Shown piece by piece: positions 17,131 to 26,640 of a stretch of 64,000 nt of DNA; position 1 is the stretch's first letter; every line of letters starts with the position of its first letter. Location: positions 124,001 to 188,000 of the forward strand of contig NZNV01000023.1 of assembly GCA_002695025.1 (NCBI GenBank), in the 5' to 3' direction. The translations under genes and the position numbers were made by a program. Origin of the DNA: Owenweeksia sp. Lineage in GTDB: Bacteria; Bacteroidota; Bacteroidia; Flavobacteriales; Schleiferiaceae. The notes under the pieces are model-generated. The model did no database searches. It had not been told where the DNA came from and worked only from the letters and a program-made list of their open reading frames with translations.

Positions 17131-17973
17131 ATGCAAGTATTTGAAAGGGCGGAAGAGCTTTCTGCTTTTATAAAAAAACAAAAGGACCAAAACCTTAAGG
17201 TAGGGTTTGTACCCACTATGGGAGCTCTTCATGAGGGCCACCTTTCATTAGTAAAGCACTCCCTCTCAGAGAATGACATCACCATTGTAAGCATTTTTGT
17301 AAACCCTACCCAGTTCAATAATGCGGATGACCTGGCGCGCTATCCCCGTGTTCCAGAAGCCGATCTGAAATTACTGGAAAGTATTGCCACGGACGTGGTT
17401 TTTCTGCCCAGCGAAAAGGAGATCTACCCCCACGGTGCTCAAAGTGCTTCCATAGACCTGAACGGACTGGACCATTATATGGAGGGACGTTTCCGGCCCG
17501 GCCATTTCCAGGGTGTGGTAACAGTAGTGAAACGCCTTTTCGAGATCGTGAAGCCTACGCGGGCTTATTTCGGGGAAAAGGACTACCAACAATTGCTCAT
17601 CATCCGCTACATGACCCGTCTTTACAATATAGATACGGAGATCATCAGTCACCGGATAGAACGGGGGCCTACGGGCCTTGCACTGAGCAGCCGCAATGAG
17701 CTGATGCCGGATGCTGATAAAGACAGGGCCCGGGATATTTATGCCATACTTAACTGGTCCCGTGACCACTTCCGGGAGTACTCACCCGCCTCCCTGCAAA
17801 GTGCCGTGAAAGATCGCTTTGAAAACACCCCTCTTGAATTGGAATATGCATTGGTATGCAACCCGCAAACCCTTGCACCTGTTGAGGAGTGGGACGAAAA
17901 CACAGGCGCACGCCTCTTTATTGCTGCCTATATGGGCAAGGTTCGCCTGATAGATAATGTATCATTATTTTAA
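17131..17973 (+). CDS. panC: Pantoate--beta-alanine ligase (pantothenate synthetase)
   Basis: 280-residue PanC: pantoate + beta-alanine + ATP gives pantothenate. Diagnostic segments are FVPTMGALHEGHLSLV (ATP HIGH-like motif), IFVNPTQF, MEGRFRPGHFQGVVTVV, and GEKDYQQ. The length is typical. panD, which makes its beta-alanine substrate, begins 15 nt after the stop but has its own promoter box overlapping the end of the panC gene. Confidence 0.97.
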   Translation: MQVFERAEELSAFIKKQKDQNLKVGFVPTMGALHEGHLSLVKHSLSENDITIVSIFVNPTQFNNADDLARYPRVPEADLKLLESIATDVVFLPSEKEIYPHGAQSASIDLNGLDHYMEGRFRPGHFQGVVTVVKRLFEIVKPTRAYFGEKDYQQLLIIRYMTRLYNIDTEIISHRIERGPTGLALSSRNELMPDADKDRARDIYAILNWSRDHFREYSPASLQSAVKDRFENTPLELEYALVCNPQTLAPVEEWDENTGARLFIAAYMGKVRLIDNVSLF

Positions 17974-17975
17974 AG

Positions 17976-17983
17976 TATTTTTG
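17976..17983 (+). promoter_or_regulatory. TATTTTTG -7 box 5 nt before panD start (putative leaderless mRNA)
   Basis: Perfect TAnnTTTG beginning 3 nt after the panC stop, then CGGCC and the panD ATG. Spacing predicts a transcript starting at the ATG itself. Confidence 0.5.
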
Positions 17984-17988
17984 CGGCC

Positions 17989-18339
17989 ATGCAAATAGAG
18001 GTACTTAAATCTAAGATACACCGCGTAAAGATTACGGGAGCCGACCTGAATTACATCGGCAGTATTACCATTGATGAAGACCTGATGGAAGCTGCGCAGA
18101 TCATTGAAGGTGAAAAGGTTTCTATAGTAAATGTAAACAACGGGGAGCGCCTGGACACCTACGTGATCACAGGCCAGAGAGGTAGTGGCGAGATTACGAT
18201 GAACGGTCCTGCGGCACGCAAAGTCCAGCCGGGTGACATTGTGATCATTATCTCTTATGCTACGATGGATTTCAACGAGGCCCGGTCCTTTAAGCCTACC
18301 ATCATTTTCCCGGAAGAATCTTCCAATAGTCTTAATTAG
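17989..18339 (+). CDS. panD: Aspartate 1-decarboxylase
   Basis: 116-residue PanD precursor, which self-cleaves at Gly-Ser to create a pyruvoyl cofactor and converts aspartate to beta-alanine. The cleavage site is visible in [12 protein letters not shown] (Gly24-Ser25), as are the catalytic-region residues of the beta barrel ([12 protein letters not shown], and [12 protein letters not shown]). The length matches the family. It lies directly after panC and 2 nt before the next gene. Confidence 0.96.
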   Translation: MQIEVLKSKIHRVKITGADLNYIGSITIDEDLMEAAQIIEGEKVSIVNVNNGERLDTYVITGQRGSGEITMNGPAARKVQPGDIVIIISYATMDFNEARSFKPTIIFPEESSNSLN

Positions 18340-18341
18340 CT

Positions 18342-19367
18342 TTGAACGAGAGGTTAAAGAGCATTTTGAAGTACCTCGTCTTTTTAGGCGTGGGAGGAAC
18401 TCTTTTCTACATGGCTTTCCGGAATACGGAATTTGAAAAACTAATGTCCGACTTACGAAAAGCCCGGTATGAATACGTGATTGCCAGTATGATCATGGGG
18501 TATCTTGCTTTTGTAAGCCGGGGTATCCGCTGGAAGTACCTCATTGAACCCATGGGCTTCAAAACCAACACCTGGCATTCTATTCATGCTATTTCCTTAG
18601 GCTACTTTACCAATGCCCTGATACCCCGTGCCGGAGAACTGGCACGTTGCACATCGCTTAATCAAATGGATAAGGTTCCCGTTAACCGCTTGTTCGGAAC
18701 GGTGATCGTAGAGCGCATCATAGACCTTATCATGATGGCTTCACTGGCCCTGCTTTCACTATACCTGGATTACGAGAAGATCGTTGCCTTTTTCGATAAA
18801 ACCATGACGGCTGATACCGGGGCAGACGATGATTCGGGTTTATGGTGGAAGCTTACCGTAGCATCCGTCATCTTCGGGGCCCTGCTCGTATTTTATTTTT
18901 TCAGGGGGAAATTCCGTGAGCATCCGGTTTATGGAAAGATCAAGGATTTCTGGCTGGGTATTAAAGAGGGCCTGCAATCCTTCAGGCGTATTGAACACAA
19001 AGTACCTTTTATACTGCACACCCTCTTCATTTGGACCATGTACTTCCTGATGAGCTACATTGTGGTTTTTGCCCTGCCCAGCACCAGCGGTATTGATCCC
19101 GCCAGCGGACTTTTTGTGGTGATCGTGGGAGCACTGGGCATTATTGCTCCTTCGCCCGGTGGTATCGGCACATTCCACTATTTTGCTATGGTGGGAATGG
19201 GTATTGTAGGTATTGCCAAAGATGATGCCCTGAGTTTTGCTACTTTAGTGCATACGGGCCAAACGGTAATGACCCTCTTGGCCGGTTTTATTGCGATGTG
19301 GATGATGTACCGCATTCGCAGGAAACGCAAAGCGCAAAACCTCACCGAGCTGAGTACGGATGGCTAA
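18342..19367 (+). CDS. Lysylphosphatidylglycerol synthase TM-region / UPF0104 family flippase-like protein
   Basis: 341-residue polytopic inner-membrane protein with about 8 hydrophobic segments. It resembles the membrane half of MprF and the YbhN/UPF0104 proteins (RGIRWKYLIEP, FTNALIPRAGELARCT, and the late APSPGGIGTFHYFAM motif). No soluble lysyl-transferase domain is attached, so a lipid or polyprenyl-lipid transport role is more likely than lysylation (inference). It starts at TTG two bases after panD and overlaps radA by 8 nt, so it is part of a panC-panD-X-radA run. Confidence 0.85.
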   Translation: MNERLKSILKYLVFLGVGGTLFYMAFRNTEFEKLMSDLRKARYEYVIASMIMGYLAFVSRGIRWKYLIEPMGFKTNTWHSIHAISLGYFTNALIPRAGELARCTSLNQMDKVPVNRLFGTVIVERIIDLIMMASLALLSLYLDYEKIVAFFDKTMTADTGADDDSGLWWKLTVASVIFGALLVFYFFRGKFREHPVYGKIKDFWLGIKEGLQSFRRIEHKVPFILHTLFIWTMYFLMSYIVVFALPSTSGIDPASGLFVVIVGALGIIAPSPGGIGTFHYFAMVGMGIVGIAKDDALSFATLVHTGQTVMTLLAGFIAMWMMYRIRRKRKAQNLTELSTDG

Positions 19368-20727
19368 ATCAAAAACCACTTTCTTTTGCCAGAACTGCGG
19401 TGCCCAACACAGTAAGTGGATGGGTCAATGCAGTAAGTGCCATGCGTGGAACACCATTGTAGAAGAAGTAGTGTCCACTACCAATACCAAAACACCCTGG
19501 CAAAACACTTCCTCTTCATCTCCGCTTAAAGCGGCCAAAGCACACCGCATCAACACCCTTCAAACGGATGAAACGCAGCGTTACAGCACTACGGACAATG
19601 AACTGGACCGTGTGTTAGGCGGAGGCGTGGTTCCGGGTTCTGTTACCCTGGTAGGTGGCGAGCCTGGCATTGGTAAATCCACACTGATGCTGCAGGTGGC
19701 CTTACAACTTTCCATGAAGTGCCTGTATGTTTCCGGTGAAGAGAGCGAGCAACAGGTGAAGTTAAGGGCGGAACGTATCGGGATTAAAAACGAAGATTGT
19801 TACCTGCTTACCGCCACCAAAACCCAGGAGATCTTCCAACAGATCGCTTTGACGGAACCGGATTTCGTGATCATTGATTCCGTACAAACCTTACACTCCG
19901 AACTTCTGGATTCAGCCCCGGGGTCAGTATCCCAGATCCGCCAGTGTGCTTCGGAAATGATACAGTTTGCCAAGGAAAGCACCACTCCGCTTATCTTAAT
20001 TGGCCACATTACCAAGGATGGGCAACTGGCCGGCCCTAAAATACTGGAACACATGGTGGATACGGTATTGCAGTTTGAAGGGGACCGCCACCATATTTAC
20101 CGCATCCTAAGGGCCCACAAAAACCGGTTTGGTTCCACCGCTGAGATTGGCATCTATGAAATGCAGGGTAGCGGCTTGCGTGAGATCTCCAATCCCTCCG
20201 ACATCCTATTATCCAAAAGGGATAGTGACCTTAGCGGGAATGCTATTGCTTCCACCCTGGAGGGAATACGTCCTATGCTTATTGAGATACAGGCCCTGGT
20301 AAGTTCAGCGGTATACGGCACCCCCCAGCGCAGTACTACCGGTTTTGATACACGCAGGCTCAACATGCTGTTGGCCGTACTCGAAAAGCGCTGCGGTTTC
20401 CGATTGGGCGCTAAAGACGTTTTCCTCAATATCACCGGTGGTATCCGGGTAGATGATCCGGCCATTGACCTGGCAGTAGTGGCTTCCATACTCTCTTCCA
20501 ATGAAGATATGCCCTTGCATCCTAAAACCTGTTTTGCAGCAGAAGTAGGCCTATCCGGTGAGATCCGACCCGTATCCCGCATTGAACAGCGCATTAGTGA
20601 AGCAGAGAAAATGGGTATGGAAGAGATCTTTATCAGTTCTCACAATAAGGTCAAATCCGGCCAATACGGGATTAAGGTTACCCTGTGCGGAAAAATTGAG
20701 GAGGTGTTCAGTCACTTGTTTGGCTGA
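19360..20727 (+). CDS. radA: DNA repair protein RadA
   Basis: 455-residue RadA/Sms, a RecA-like helicase that extends heteroduplex during recombination. In order: a C4 zinc finger (CQNCGAQ...CSKCHAW, ~10-29), Walker A GEPGIGKS (100-107), the RadA-specific KNRFG motif near residue 252, and a C-terminal Lon-protease-like domain that lacks protease function in this family. Its start overlaps the upstream membrane protein gene by 8 nt. Confidence 0.97.
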   Translation: MAKSKTTFFCQNCGAQHSKWMGQCSKCHAWNTIVEEVVSTTNTKTPWQNTSSSSPLKAAKAHRINTLQTDETQRYSTTDNELDRVLGGGVVPGSVTLVGGEPGIGKSTLMLQVALQLSMKCLYVSGEESEQQVKLRAERIGIKNEDCYLLTATKTQEIFQQIALTEPDFVIIDSVQTLHSELLDSAPGSVSQIRQCASEMIQFAKESTTPLILIGHITKDGQLAGPKILEHMVDTVLQFEGDRHHIYRILRAHKNRFGSTAEIGIYEMQGSGLREISNPSDILLSKRDSDLSGNAIASTLEGIRPMLIEIQALVSSAVYGTPQRSTTGFDTRRLNMLLAVLEKRCGFRLGAKDVFLNITGGIRVDDPAIDLAVVASILSSNEDMPLHPKTCFAAEVGLSGEIRPVSRIEQRISEAEKMGMEEIFISSHNKVKSGQYGIKVTLCGKIEEVFSHLFG

Positions 20728-20732
20728 TATTC

Positions 20733-20740
20733 TACTTTTG
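20733..20740 (+). promoter_or_regulatory. TACTTTTG -7 box upstream of the 158-residue hypothetical gene
   Basis: Perfect TAnnTTTG, 19 nt before the ATG, inside the short radA-downstream gap. Confidence 0.45.
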
Positions 20741-20759
20741 CCCTCCTCAATCCTTAGCC

Positions 20760-21236
20760 ATGAAGAGTCTTTTAGTGCTCGTATTACTATCAGGAAGTGC
20801 TTTTTTGAAAGCTCAAAAGGTGGATAGCACCATTGTAATTGATCGTTATTTTTTATCCTCCACTTATACCTTTCAGGGGGAGCAACTCACCCTCCAGGGA
20901 GTTTCCAAAGTAGTACGGAATAACCGTGAGGCTTACTCCCTGATCAAAGAAGCAAGGAGGTATAAAGTGATGGGTAACTTATTAGGCATAAGTGGTGCCC
21001 TGGCACTGGGTTATACGATGGTATCCCTTTTTGGCATTGACCAGGAAGTCAACAATTCTATTGCCCTTTTGGGTGTAGGTGGAGTAGCACTAAGTATTCC
21101 CTTAAATATAACTGCCGGTACTAAGGCACGGAAAAGTGTGAAGATCTATAATGCCGGGCTGCAACCCGAAACCTCATCCTTAGACCTGCGTTTGGGAGCT
21201 TCCGCTAACGGAGTAAAACTGGTTCTGAGTTTCTGA
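20760..21236 (+). CDS. Hypothetical exported/membrane protein
   Basis: 158 residues. The N-terminus is a signal peptide (MKSLLVLVLLSGSAFLKAQ). The middle has a charged stretch (REAYSLIKEARRYKVMGN) followed by two hydrophobic segments (~81-101 and ~108-124), and the end is a short beta-like tail. I recognise no named family, though small proteins of this shape are frequent in Bacteroidota. It ends 2 nt from the convergent OmpA-family gene, with no terminator between them. Confidence 0.7.
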   Translation: MKSLLVLVLLSGSAFLKAQKVDSTIVIDRYFLSSTYTFQGEQLTLQGVSKVVRNNREAYSLIKEARRYKVMGNLLGISGALALGYTMVSLFGIDQEVNNSIALLGVGGVALSIPLNITAGTKARKSVKIYNAGLQPETSSLDLRLGASANGVKLVLSF

Positions 21237-21238
21237 CC

Positions 21239-22219
21239 TTATTTTACTTCTTCCAGCAGGTCCACCAACTCTCCTAAGTTAGGTGTAATAATAATATCCG
21301 TTCTGCGGTTCTTGGCCTTTCCTTCCGGTGAATCATTGGGCACCAGGGGCAAGTATTCGCTGCGTCCGGCAGCGGTGATCTTTTTAGGATCTACTCCAGG
21401 GTTGGCCGTAAGTATCTTTACAATGGAAGTAGCCCGCATCACGGAAAGATCCCAGTTGTCCTTGACCGCAGTACGTCCGTTGAACTCATCATTATCGGTA
21501 TGGCCTTCCACCATTACGTTCAGATCAGGGTTTTCAGCCAGCACCACGGCCAGTTGTTCCAGGGCTTGTTTTCCTTTTTGATCTACCGTCCAGCTGGCAC
21601 TGGGGAACAACAGGCTATTTTCCAGGGAAACGTATACTTTTCCGTTACGTTGCTCTATGGTAAGCCCCTTACCGTTAAAGTTCAGCAGGGCATCTGAAAT
21701 ACGTTTGCGCACGTAGTTTACGGTAGAATCCTTGCGGGATATCAGCGATTCCAGTTCGTACACCCTGGCTTCGCGTTTTTGCAATTCCTGGCTCAGGTAC
21801 GCCATACGGTCCTGCTCGGTATTAAGGGAATCTTCCTTAGCCTGTAATTCAACCTGCAGCTTGTTCAGGCGATCCATCAGCTTTTTATTCTCATTCTGGT
21901 TACTGGCCAGTAAGGCATTATTATTCTCCAGCAGGAATTCATAGCTCTTATTCAGCTCGGCAAAATTGTCTTTTAGCTTACGGTATTTGGAGCCCAGCGT
22001 CAAGGTGTCCTTCGTCATCGTTTCCATCTCCTTTTTAAGGCGGGCCAGCTCCGATTCCGTTTGCTGCAAAGAAGCGGTGAGTTGCTCATTTTCCTTGCGC
22101 AGGTCGGTGTTTTCCACTTCCATGGCCTTGCATTTGGCCTGAAGTTCTTTATGGACTTTACTGGACACACAAGAACTAAGACTAAGGGCCGTGATCAGTA
22201 TAATGGCAATACGTTGCAT
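21239..22219 (-). CDS. OmpA family lipoprotein with coiled coil
   Basis: 326-residue outer-membrane lipoprotein. The signal MQRIAIILITALSLSSC ends at lipid-modified Cys17. A long coiled coil (~23-170, many Glu/Lys/Leu heptads) leads to a C-terminal OmpA/MotB peptidoglycan-binding domain (~205-320) containing VEGHTDNDEF, NWDLSVMRATSIV and KNRRTDIIITP. It should tether the outer membrane to peptidoglycan. The coiled-coil spacer is unusually long for a Pal-like protein. Confidence 0.9.
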   Translation of the reverse strand: MQRIAIILITALSLSSCVSSKVHKELQAKCKAMEVENTDLRKENEQLTASLQQTESELARLKKEMETMTKDTLTLGSKYRKLKDNFAELNKSYEFLLENNNALLASNQNENKKLMDRLNKLQVELQAKEDSLNTEQDRMAYLSQELQKREARVYELESLISRKDSTVNYVRKRISDALLNFNGKGLTIEQRNGKVYVSLENSLLFPSASWTVDQKGKQALEQLAVVLAENPDLNVMVEGHTDNDEFNGRTAVKDNWDLSVMRATSIVKILTANPGVDPKKITAAGRSEYLPLVPNDSPEGKAKNRRTDIIITPNLGELVDLLEEVK

Positions 22220-22262
22220 GAATAAAGACTTTTACGTCCTACGAAAGTAGGCGCTTCCTATG

Positions 22263-22280
22263 CCTGTCGCAGGGCAGGTC
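22263..22280. repeat. Small GC-rich imperfect hairpin between xth and the OmpA gene
   Basis: A sequence around CCTGTCGCAGGGCAGG can fold as a short imperfect hairpin. There is no T run, so it is not a terminator; it may be a REP-like scrap. Evidence is weak. Confidence 0.25.
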
Positions 22281-22314
22281 TCAAAAAGTTAAGAAGAGTA
22301 GCGTGTTAATAATC

Positions 22315-23076
22315 CTAACCGATTTCCAACAGTACAGGGCAATGGTCCGAATGCTTGGCTTCCGGCAAAATAGCCGCTCTTTTCAGCCGGTTACGCATAG
22401 GTTCCGAAGCCATGTTGTAGTCAATGCGCCAGCCCTTATTATTGGCCCGCGCGTTGGCCCGGTAACTCCACCAGCTGTAATTATGCGGGTTTTGATTGAA
22501 CACCCGGAAGGTGTCTATAAACCCGCTTTCCAGGAAACCACTCACCCATTCTCTTTCCTCCGGCAAAAAACCTGAGGAAGTGGCATTACGCACGGGGTCA
22601 TGGATATCGATAGCCCGGTGGCAGATATTGTAATCCCCGCCTATAATAAGTTTAGGGTGTTCCTTTTTAAGCTCATTGATGTATTTCTGGAAATCGGCCA
22701 GGAACTGCATTTTGAACTCCTGGCGATGGTCTCCGCTGCTGCCCGAGGGGAAGTAAACGCTCATGAAGGAAAAATCCCCGAAATCCGCACGAATAACGCG
22801 TCCCTCACGGTCTATATAATCAATACCACAGCCCATCACCACGTTCTCCGGGCGTACTTTGGTAAAGATGGCTACACCGCTGTAACCCTTCTTTTCAGCA
22901 CTGTGAATAAAGGTTTGGTACCCCATGGCCTCCAGCTCCGAAACGTCTATCTGGTCTGGTTGGGCCTTGGTTTCCTGCAGGCCTATAATATCCGGCTCCG
23001 CTGCTGCCAGCCATTCTGTCAAACCCTTGCGTTGTGCCGCACGAATACCGTTTACGTTATATGAGATTATTTTCAT
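22315..23076 (-). CDS. xth: Exodeoxyribonuclease III
   Basis: 253-residue AP endonuclease/3'-5' exonuclease of the Xth/ExoA family (endonuclease/exonuclease/phosphatase fold). Seen: the start MKIISYNVNGIRAA, the metal-binding Glu in GLQETKA, the IGGDYNICH active-site Asp/Asn pair, and the terminal SDHCPVLLE with catalytic His. The start was placed at the ATG of MKIIS, eight codons inside the longest frame, because it matches the family N-terminus exactly. Confidence 0.95.
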   Translation of the reverse strand: MKIISYNVNGIRAAQRKGLTEWLAAAEPDIIGLQETKAQPDQIDVSELEAMGYQTFIHSAEKKGYSGVAIFTKVRPENVVMGCGIDYIDREGRVIRADFGDFSFMSVYFPSGSSGDHRQEFKMQFLADFQKYINELKKEHPKLIIGGDYNICHRAIDIHDPVRNATSSGFLPEEREWVSGFLESGFIDTFRVFNQNPHNYSWWSYRANARANNKGWRIDYNMASEPMRNRLKRAAILPEAKHSDHCPVLLEIG

Positions 23077-23178
23077 TGCCGTGATATTTCGGTAAATCAA
23101 AACCGTATTTCATACGATTTTAGCGTATTCCCGTTTATCCATTGAACTTTGCACAAAAGTGGAAAGAAGTACCTAATA

Positions 23179-26100
23179 TTGAAAGTTTTTCCGTCAAATT
23201 TGAGGCTAACCCCCGTCATACTTACCTTTTTGTTGGCCGCGACTGCGCTAGGTGTCCAGGGGCAAAAAACGGAATGGGTATGGAGTCCGCAACAGGAAAA
23301 GCTGCTGCTACCAGGTACGGATAGTGTACTCATAGACAGCCTCCCGGTACAACTATCCAGCGTACGGCTTCAAAGCACCCGTGGAGAAGAAATCCCTTAT
23401 GTATACAGGGTAGAAGGAAAAACCTACCGCTACATCACCTTTGCGAAACCCATAGAAGACACGCTGGTGTTAACGTATAAACGGGTACCGCTCAACCTCA
23501 ACCAGCGTTTCCGGAATAAAGACACTACCCTACTGATTCCTGAGATTACCCGTATGCAGAATTCCACCCTCTATGAATCGGATGAGAAATCTGCTTTTAA
23601 ACCTTTTGAGGGTTTGAACTCCAAGGGCAGTATCAGCCGCAGCATTACCGTGGGAAACAACCAGGATGCCGTATTGAACAGCTCGCTAAACCTCCAGCTG
23701 GCAGGAAACCTGGGGAAAAATACCGAGATCAGGGCCACTATAACCGATAACAACATCCCCGTACAATCCGATGGCTATACCCAACAACTCCGTGAATTTG
23801 ACCGGGTATACATTGAATTGGAAAACAGTGATTTTGGCTTACTGCGGGCAGGTGATTATAATATGACCTCCACCAGCAACCACTTCCTTCAGTTTGATAA
23901 AAGGATAAGCGGTGCAGGTGTTTTTACCGCTGTTCCAATTGGGGATGAAGCCAAAATACCCATCACGGCCCAGGGCGGTATCGCCCGCGGTAAATTTGCC
24001 CGCAACCGCTTCATGGGGCAGGAAGGCAACCAAGGGCCATATAAGCTGGTGGGAGCCAATGGTGAGCGTTTTGTGATCATCATTTCCGGATCAGAGCGGG
24101 TATATATAGATGGTGTTGTAATGAAACGCGGTCAGCAAAATGACTATGTGATGGACTACAATGCCGGTGAACTCACCTTCACCTCCCTGCGACCTATCAC
24201 CAAGGAAAGCCGGATAGTAGTGGAATTTCAGTATACAGAGCAGAACTACCTGCGCTCTGTGGCTTTTGGGAGTACTGGCTTTGAAAATGACCGCTTTAAA
24301 ACTTCCGTTCAGTTTTATACCGAACAGGACAGTAAGAACCAACCTCTTAACCAGGAACTGAGCGACAACGAAAAGCAAATCCTCAGCAAGGTGGGCGACC
24401 GCCTGGATGATGCGCTGGTATCCACTATTCGTCCTTCGGAGTTCAGGGATGATATAGTGCTGTACCGCCTTACGGATTCATTAGGTTTTGATTCGGTGCT
24501 GGTTTATTCCATTGACAGTACCCTTCCGCTTTACCAGGCCTCATTTGCTTATTTAGGTACTAACCGTGGCCATTACGTGCAGGCTCAAAATAACGCCAAC
24601 GGCAGGGTTTTCCGTTGGGTACCTCCGGTTAACGGTGTGCCCCAGGGCTCTTACCAACCGGTAAAACAACTGGTGGCGCCCAACCAGTTGCAGATACTTA
24701 CGGCTGAAACCGAAGCGCTGATCGGGGAAAACCAGAAACTGCGCGTAGACCTGGCCACCAGCAAGAATGACATCAATCTTTTTTCTGACCTGGACGAAGG
24801 CAACGACATTGGGGCGGCAGGAAAGATCAGTTACCACCTAAAGGGTGAATTAGGAAAAGCCAACTGGTTTACGAACCTGCGCTATGAATTCAACCAGGAA
24901 AATTTCCGAACCATCGAACGGATCCGCAACGTGGAATTTGCCCGTGACTGGAATTTGCCTCTCAACTTTAACGGTGCGGTTCAACTGGCCGGAACCACCC
25001 TGGGCATTAAAGGAGACAGCAGCCAGCTGGCCTACGATGTGGATCACCTGTCCTTTAACGGTTACTCCGGCCTGCGCCATACCTTATCCGGTAATTTACG
25101 CACCACTGAAGATGTGGGCGAGTTTGCGGCTTCCTGGCTAAACTCCAACGATAGCCTGGGCCAGTCTGATTTTTTACGGGAAAAAGGGATCTTCACACAC
25201 TACCTCACCCCTGTTTATTGGATCGGTATGAGTTCCGTAGGTGAATCCAACCGCAGGGTACGCAACGGCACTGACACCCTGCGTATGGGCAGTTACCAGT
25301 TCCTGGAATACCGGCTTTTTACCGGTGTGGGAGACACTGCTGAAAGCTTTGCAGAGCTATTCTTTCTCAAACGTTATGATGATACGGCTGTGGATGGCCG
25401 CTTCAAGAATTTTTCGGTGGTGAATGCCTATGGCCTGCGCTCGTCTCTGTTGACCAACTTCAACAGCCGGCTGGAGTTGTTCGGCAACATCCGGAATCTG
25501 AAGGTTTTCCTTCCCGAAGAAAAAACCATTGAACGTACCGTTACCAGCCGCGCCACCTATACTCAAAGGTTATGGGGCAATGCAATAACCAGTACTACCT
25601 TCTACGAAACCGGCTCCGGTACCGAGCCGCGCAGATCATTCAGCTATGTGGAAGTGCCAGCCGGTACCGGAACTTATACCCATACGGATTACAACGGCAA
25701 CGGCATTAAGGAACTGGATGAATTTGAAATTGCCCCCACCCCGGACCGTGCACGCTACGTGCGGGTATTTACTCCCAGCACTGAGTTTGTACGCACCAAC
25801 CTCAATAAATTCGGAGAAAACCTGAACATCAATGCCCCTACGGACTGGAAGCAAAAGGAAGACCTCCGCAAAACCCTGGCTCGCTTCTCGGTGCTATTCA
25901 ATTACCAGCTGGATCGCAAAACCCTGCTCACAGGTAGCACCAATACGCTCAACCCTTTCAGCGCCATTGAAAACGACACACAGATCGTGGCCCTGAACAA
26001 CGTCTTTCGCAATACGGTTTTCTTTAACCGCACAGCCACAAAGTTTGGAATGGATTACACCTACCGAACCAATGACAGCCGCAACCTGCTCAGCTTTGGT

Positions 26101-26640
26101 GTGGAACGCAGATCCATTGTGGAAAATAACGTGGGCTTGCGTTACCAGCTTAGCGGGGCGCTACTCTTCCGTACACAAGTGGCCTTGATCAACAAGGAAA
26201 ATACCTCGGGAAACTTCACCCGCAGGAATTTCACTATTGATGAAGTTGGCAATGAATACTCGCTGGCCTATCAACCGGCTGATAAATTTGTGATTACCGG
26301 TAAGTACAATTGGAGCAACCAGGATGGCAGCACCTCCGAAGAGACGGTGGCCCTGAACAACCAGGATTTTGGATTGGAGTTAAGCTATAATCTTGCTGAA
26401 ACCCTCTCTATGCTCGTCCAGGGGAATTACATTCTCAATTCCTTTACCGGAAATAGTAATAACCCTGCAGCCTTTGAAATGCTGGAGGGGCTGCGACCCG
26501 GTGAAAACGGCACCTGGAACCTGACCCTGCAACGCACCATCCGCAAAAACCTGCTCATCAGCCTGAATTATAACGGCCGTATCAGCGAGGGCACCTTACC
26601 CGTTCATTTGGGCAGCCTGCAGGTAAAAGCCTTCTTTTAA
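23179..26640 (+). CDS. Large SprA-like outer-membrane beta-barrel protein
   Basis: About 1,153 residues with a signal peptide (KVFPSNLRLTPVILTFLLAA, cleavage near VQGQ). No ATG exists at the front. The TTG chosen follows GGAAAG at a plausible ribosome-binding distance; a TTG 30 nt upstream lies inside a promoter-like GAACTTTG and is less likely. The region at ~135-380 closely resembles segments I know from SprA, the T9SS translocon/gliding protein: TITDNNIPVQ, TQQLREFDRVYIELE, GNQGPYKL, SGSERVYIDG, DYNAGELTF. The second half is made of alternating aromatic beta strands, as expected for a barrel. It is about half the length of SprA, so it is a paralogous family and not SprA itself. The stop shares TTAA with the convergent neighbour. 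Confidence 0.75.
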   Translation: MKVFPSNLRLTPVILTFLLAATALGVQGQKTEWVWSPQQEKLLLPGTDSVLIDSLPVQLSSVRLQSTRGEEIPYVYRVEGKTYRYITFAKPIEDTLVLTYKRVPLNLNQRFRNKDTTLLIPEITRMQNSTLYESDEKSAFKPFEGLNSKGSISRSITVGNNQDAVLNSSLNLQLAGNLGKNTEIRATITDNNIPVQSDGYTQQLREFDRVYIELENSDFGLLRAGDYNMTSTSNHFLQFDKRISGAGVFTAVPIGDEAKIPITAQGGIARGKFARNRFMGQEGNQGPYKLVGANGERFVIIISGSERVYIDGVVMKRGQQNDYVMDYNAGELTFTSLRPITKESRIVVEFQYTEQNYLRSVAFGSTGFENDRFKTSVQFYTEQDSKNQPLNQELSDNEKQILSKVGDRLDDALVSTIRPSEFRDDIVLYRLTDSLGFDSVLVYSIDSTLPLYQASFAYLGTNRGHYVQAQNNANGRVFRWVPPVNGVPQGSYQPVKQLVAPNQLQILTAETEALIGENQKLRVDLATSKNDINLFSDLDEGNDIGAAGKISYHLKGELGKANWFTNLRYEFNQENFRTIERIRNVEFARDWNLPLNFNGAVQLAGTTLGIKGDSSQLAYDVDHLSFNGYSGLRHTLSGNLRTTEDVGEFAASWLNSNDSLGQSDFLREKGIFTHYLTPVYWIGMSSVGESNRRVRNGTDTLRMGSYQFLEYRLFTGVGDTAESFAELFFLKRYDDTAVDGRFKNFSVVNAYGLRSSLLTNFNSRLELFGNIRNLKVFLPEEKTIERTVTSRATYTQRLWGNAITSTTFYETGSGTEPRRSFSYVEVPAGTGTYTHTDYNGNGIKELDEFEIAPTPDRARYVRVFTPSTEFVRTNLNKFGENLNINAPTDWKQKEDLRKTLARFSVLFNYQLDRKTLLTGSTNTLNPFSAIENDTQIVALNNVFRNTVFFNRTATKFGMDYTYRTNDSRNLLSFGVERRSIVENNVGLRYQLSGALLFRTQVALINKENTSGNFTRRNFTIDEVGNEYSLAYQPADKFVITGKYNWSNQDGSTSEETVALNNQDFGLELSYNLAETLSMLVQGNYILNSFTGNSNNPAAFEMLEGLRPGENGTWNLTLQRTIRKNLLISLNYNGRISEGTLPVHLGSLQVKAFF

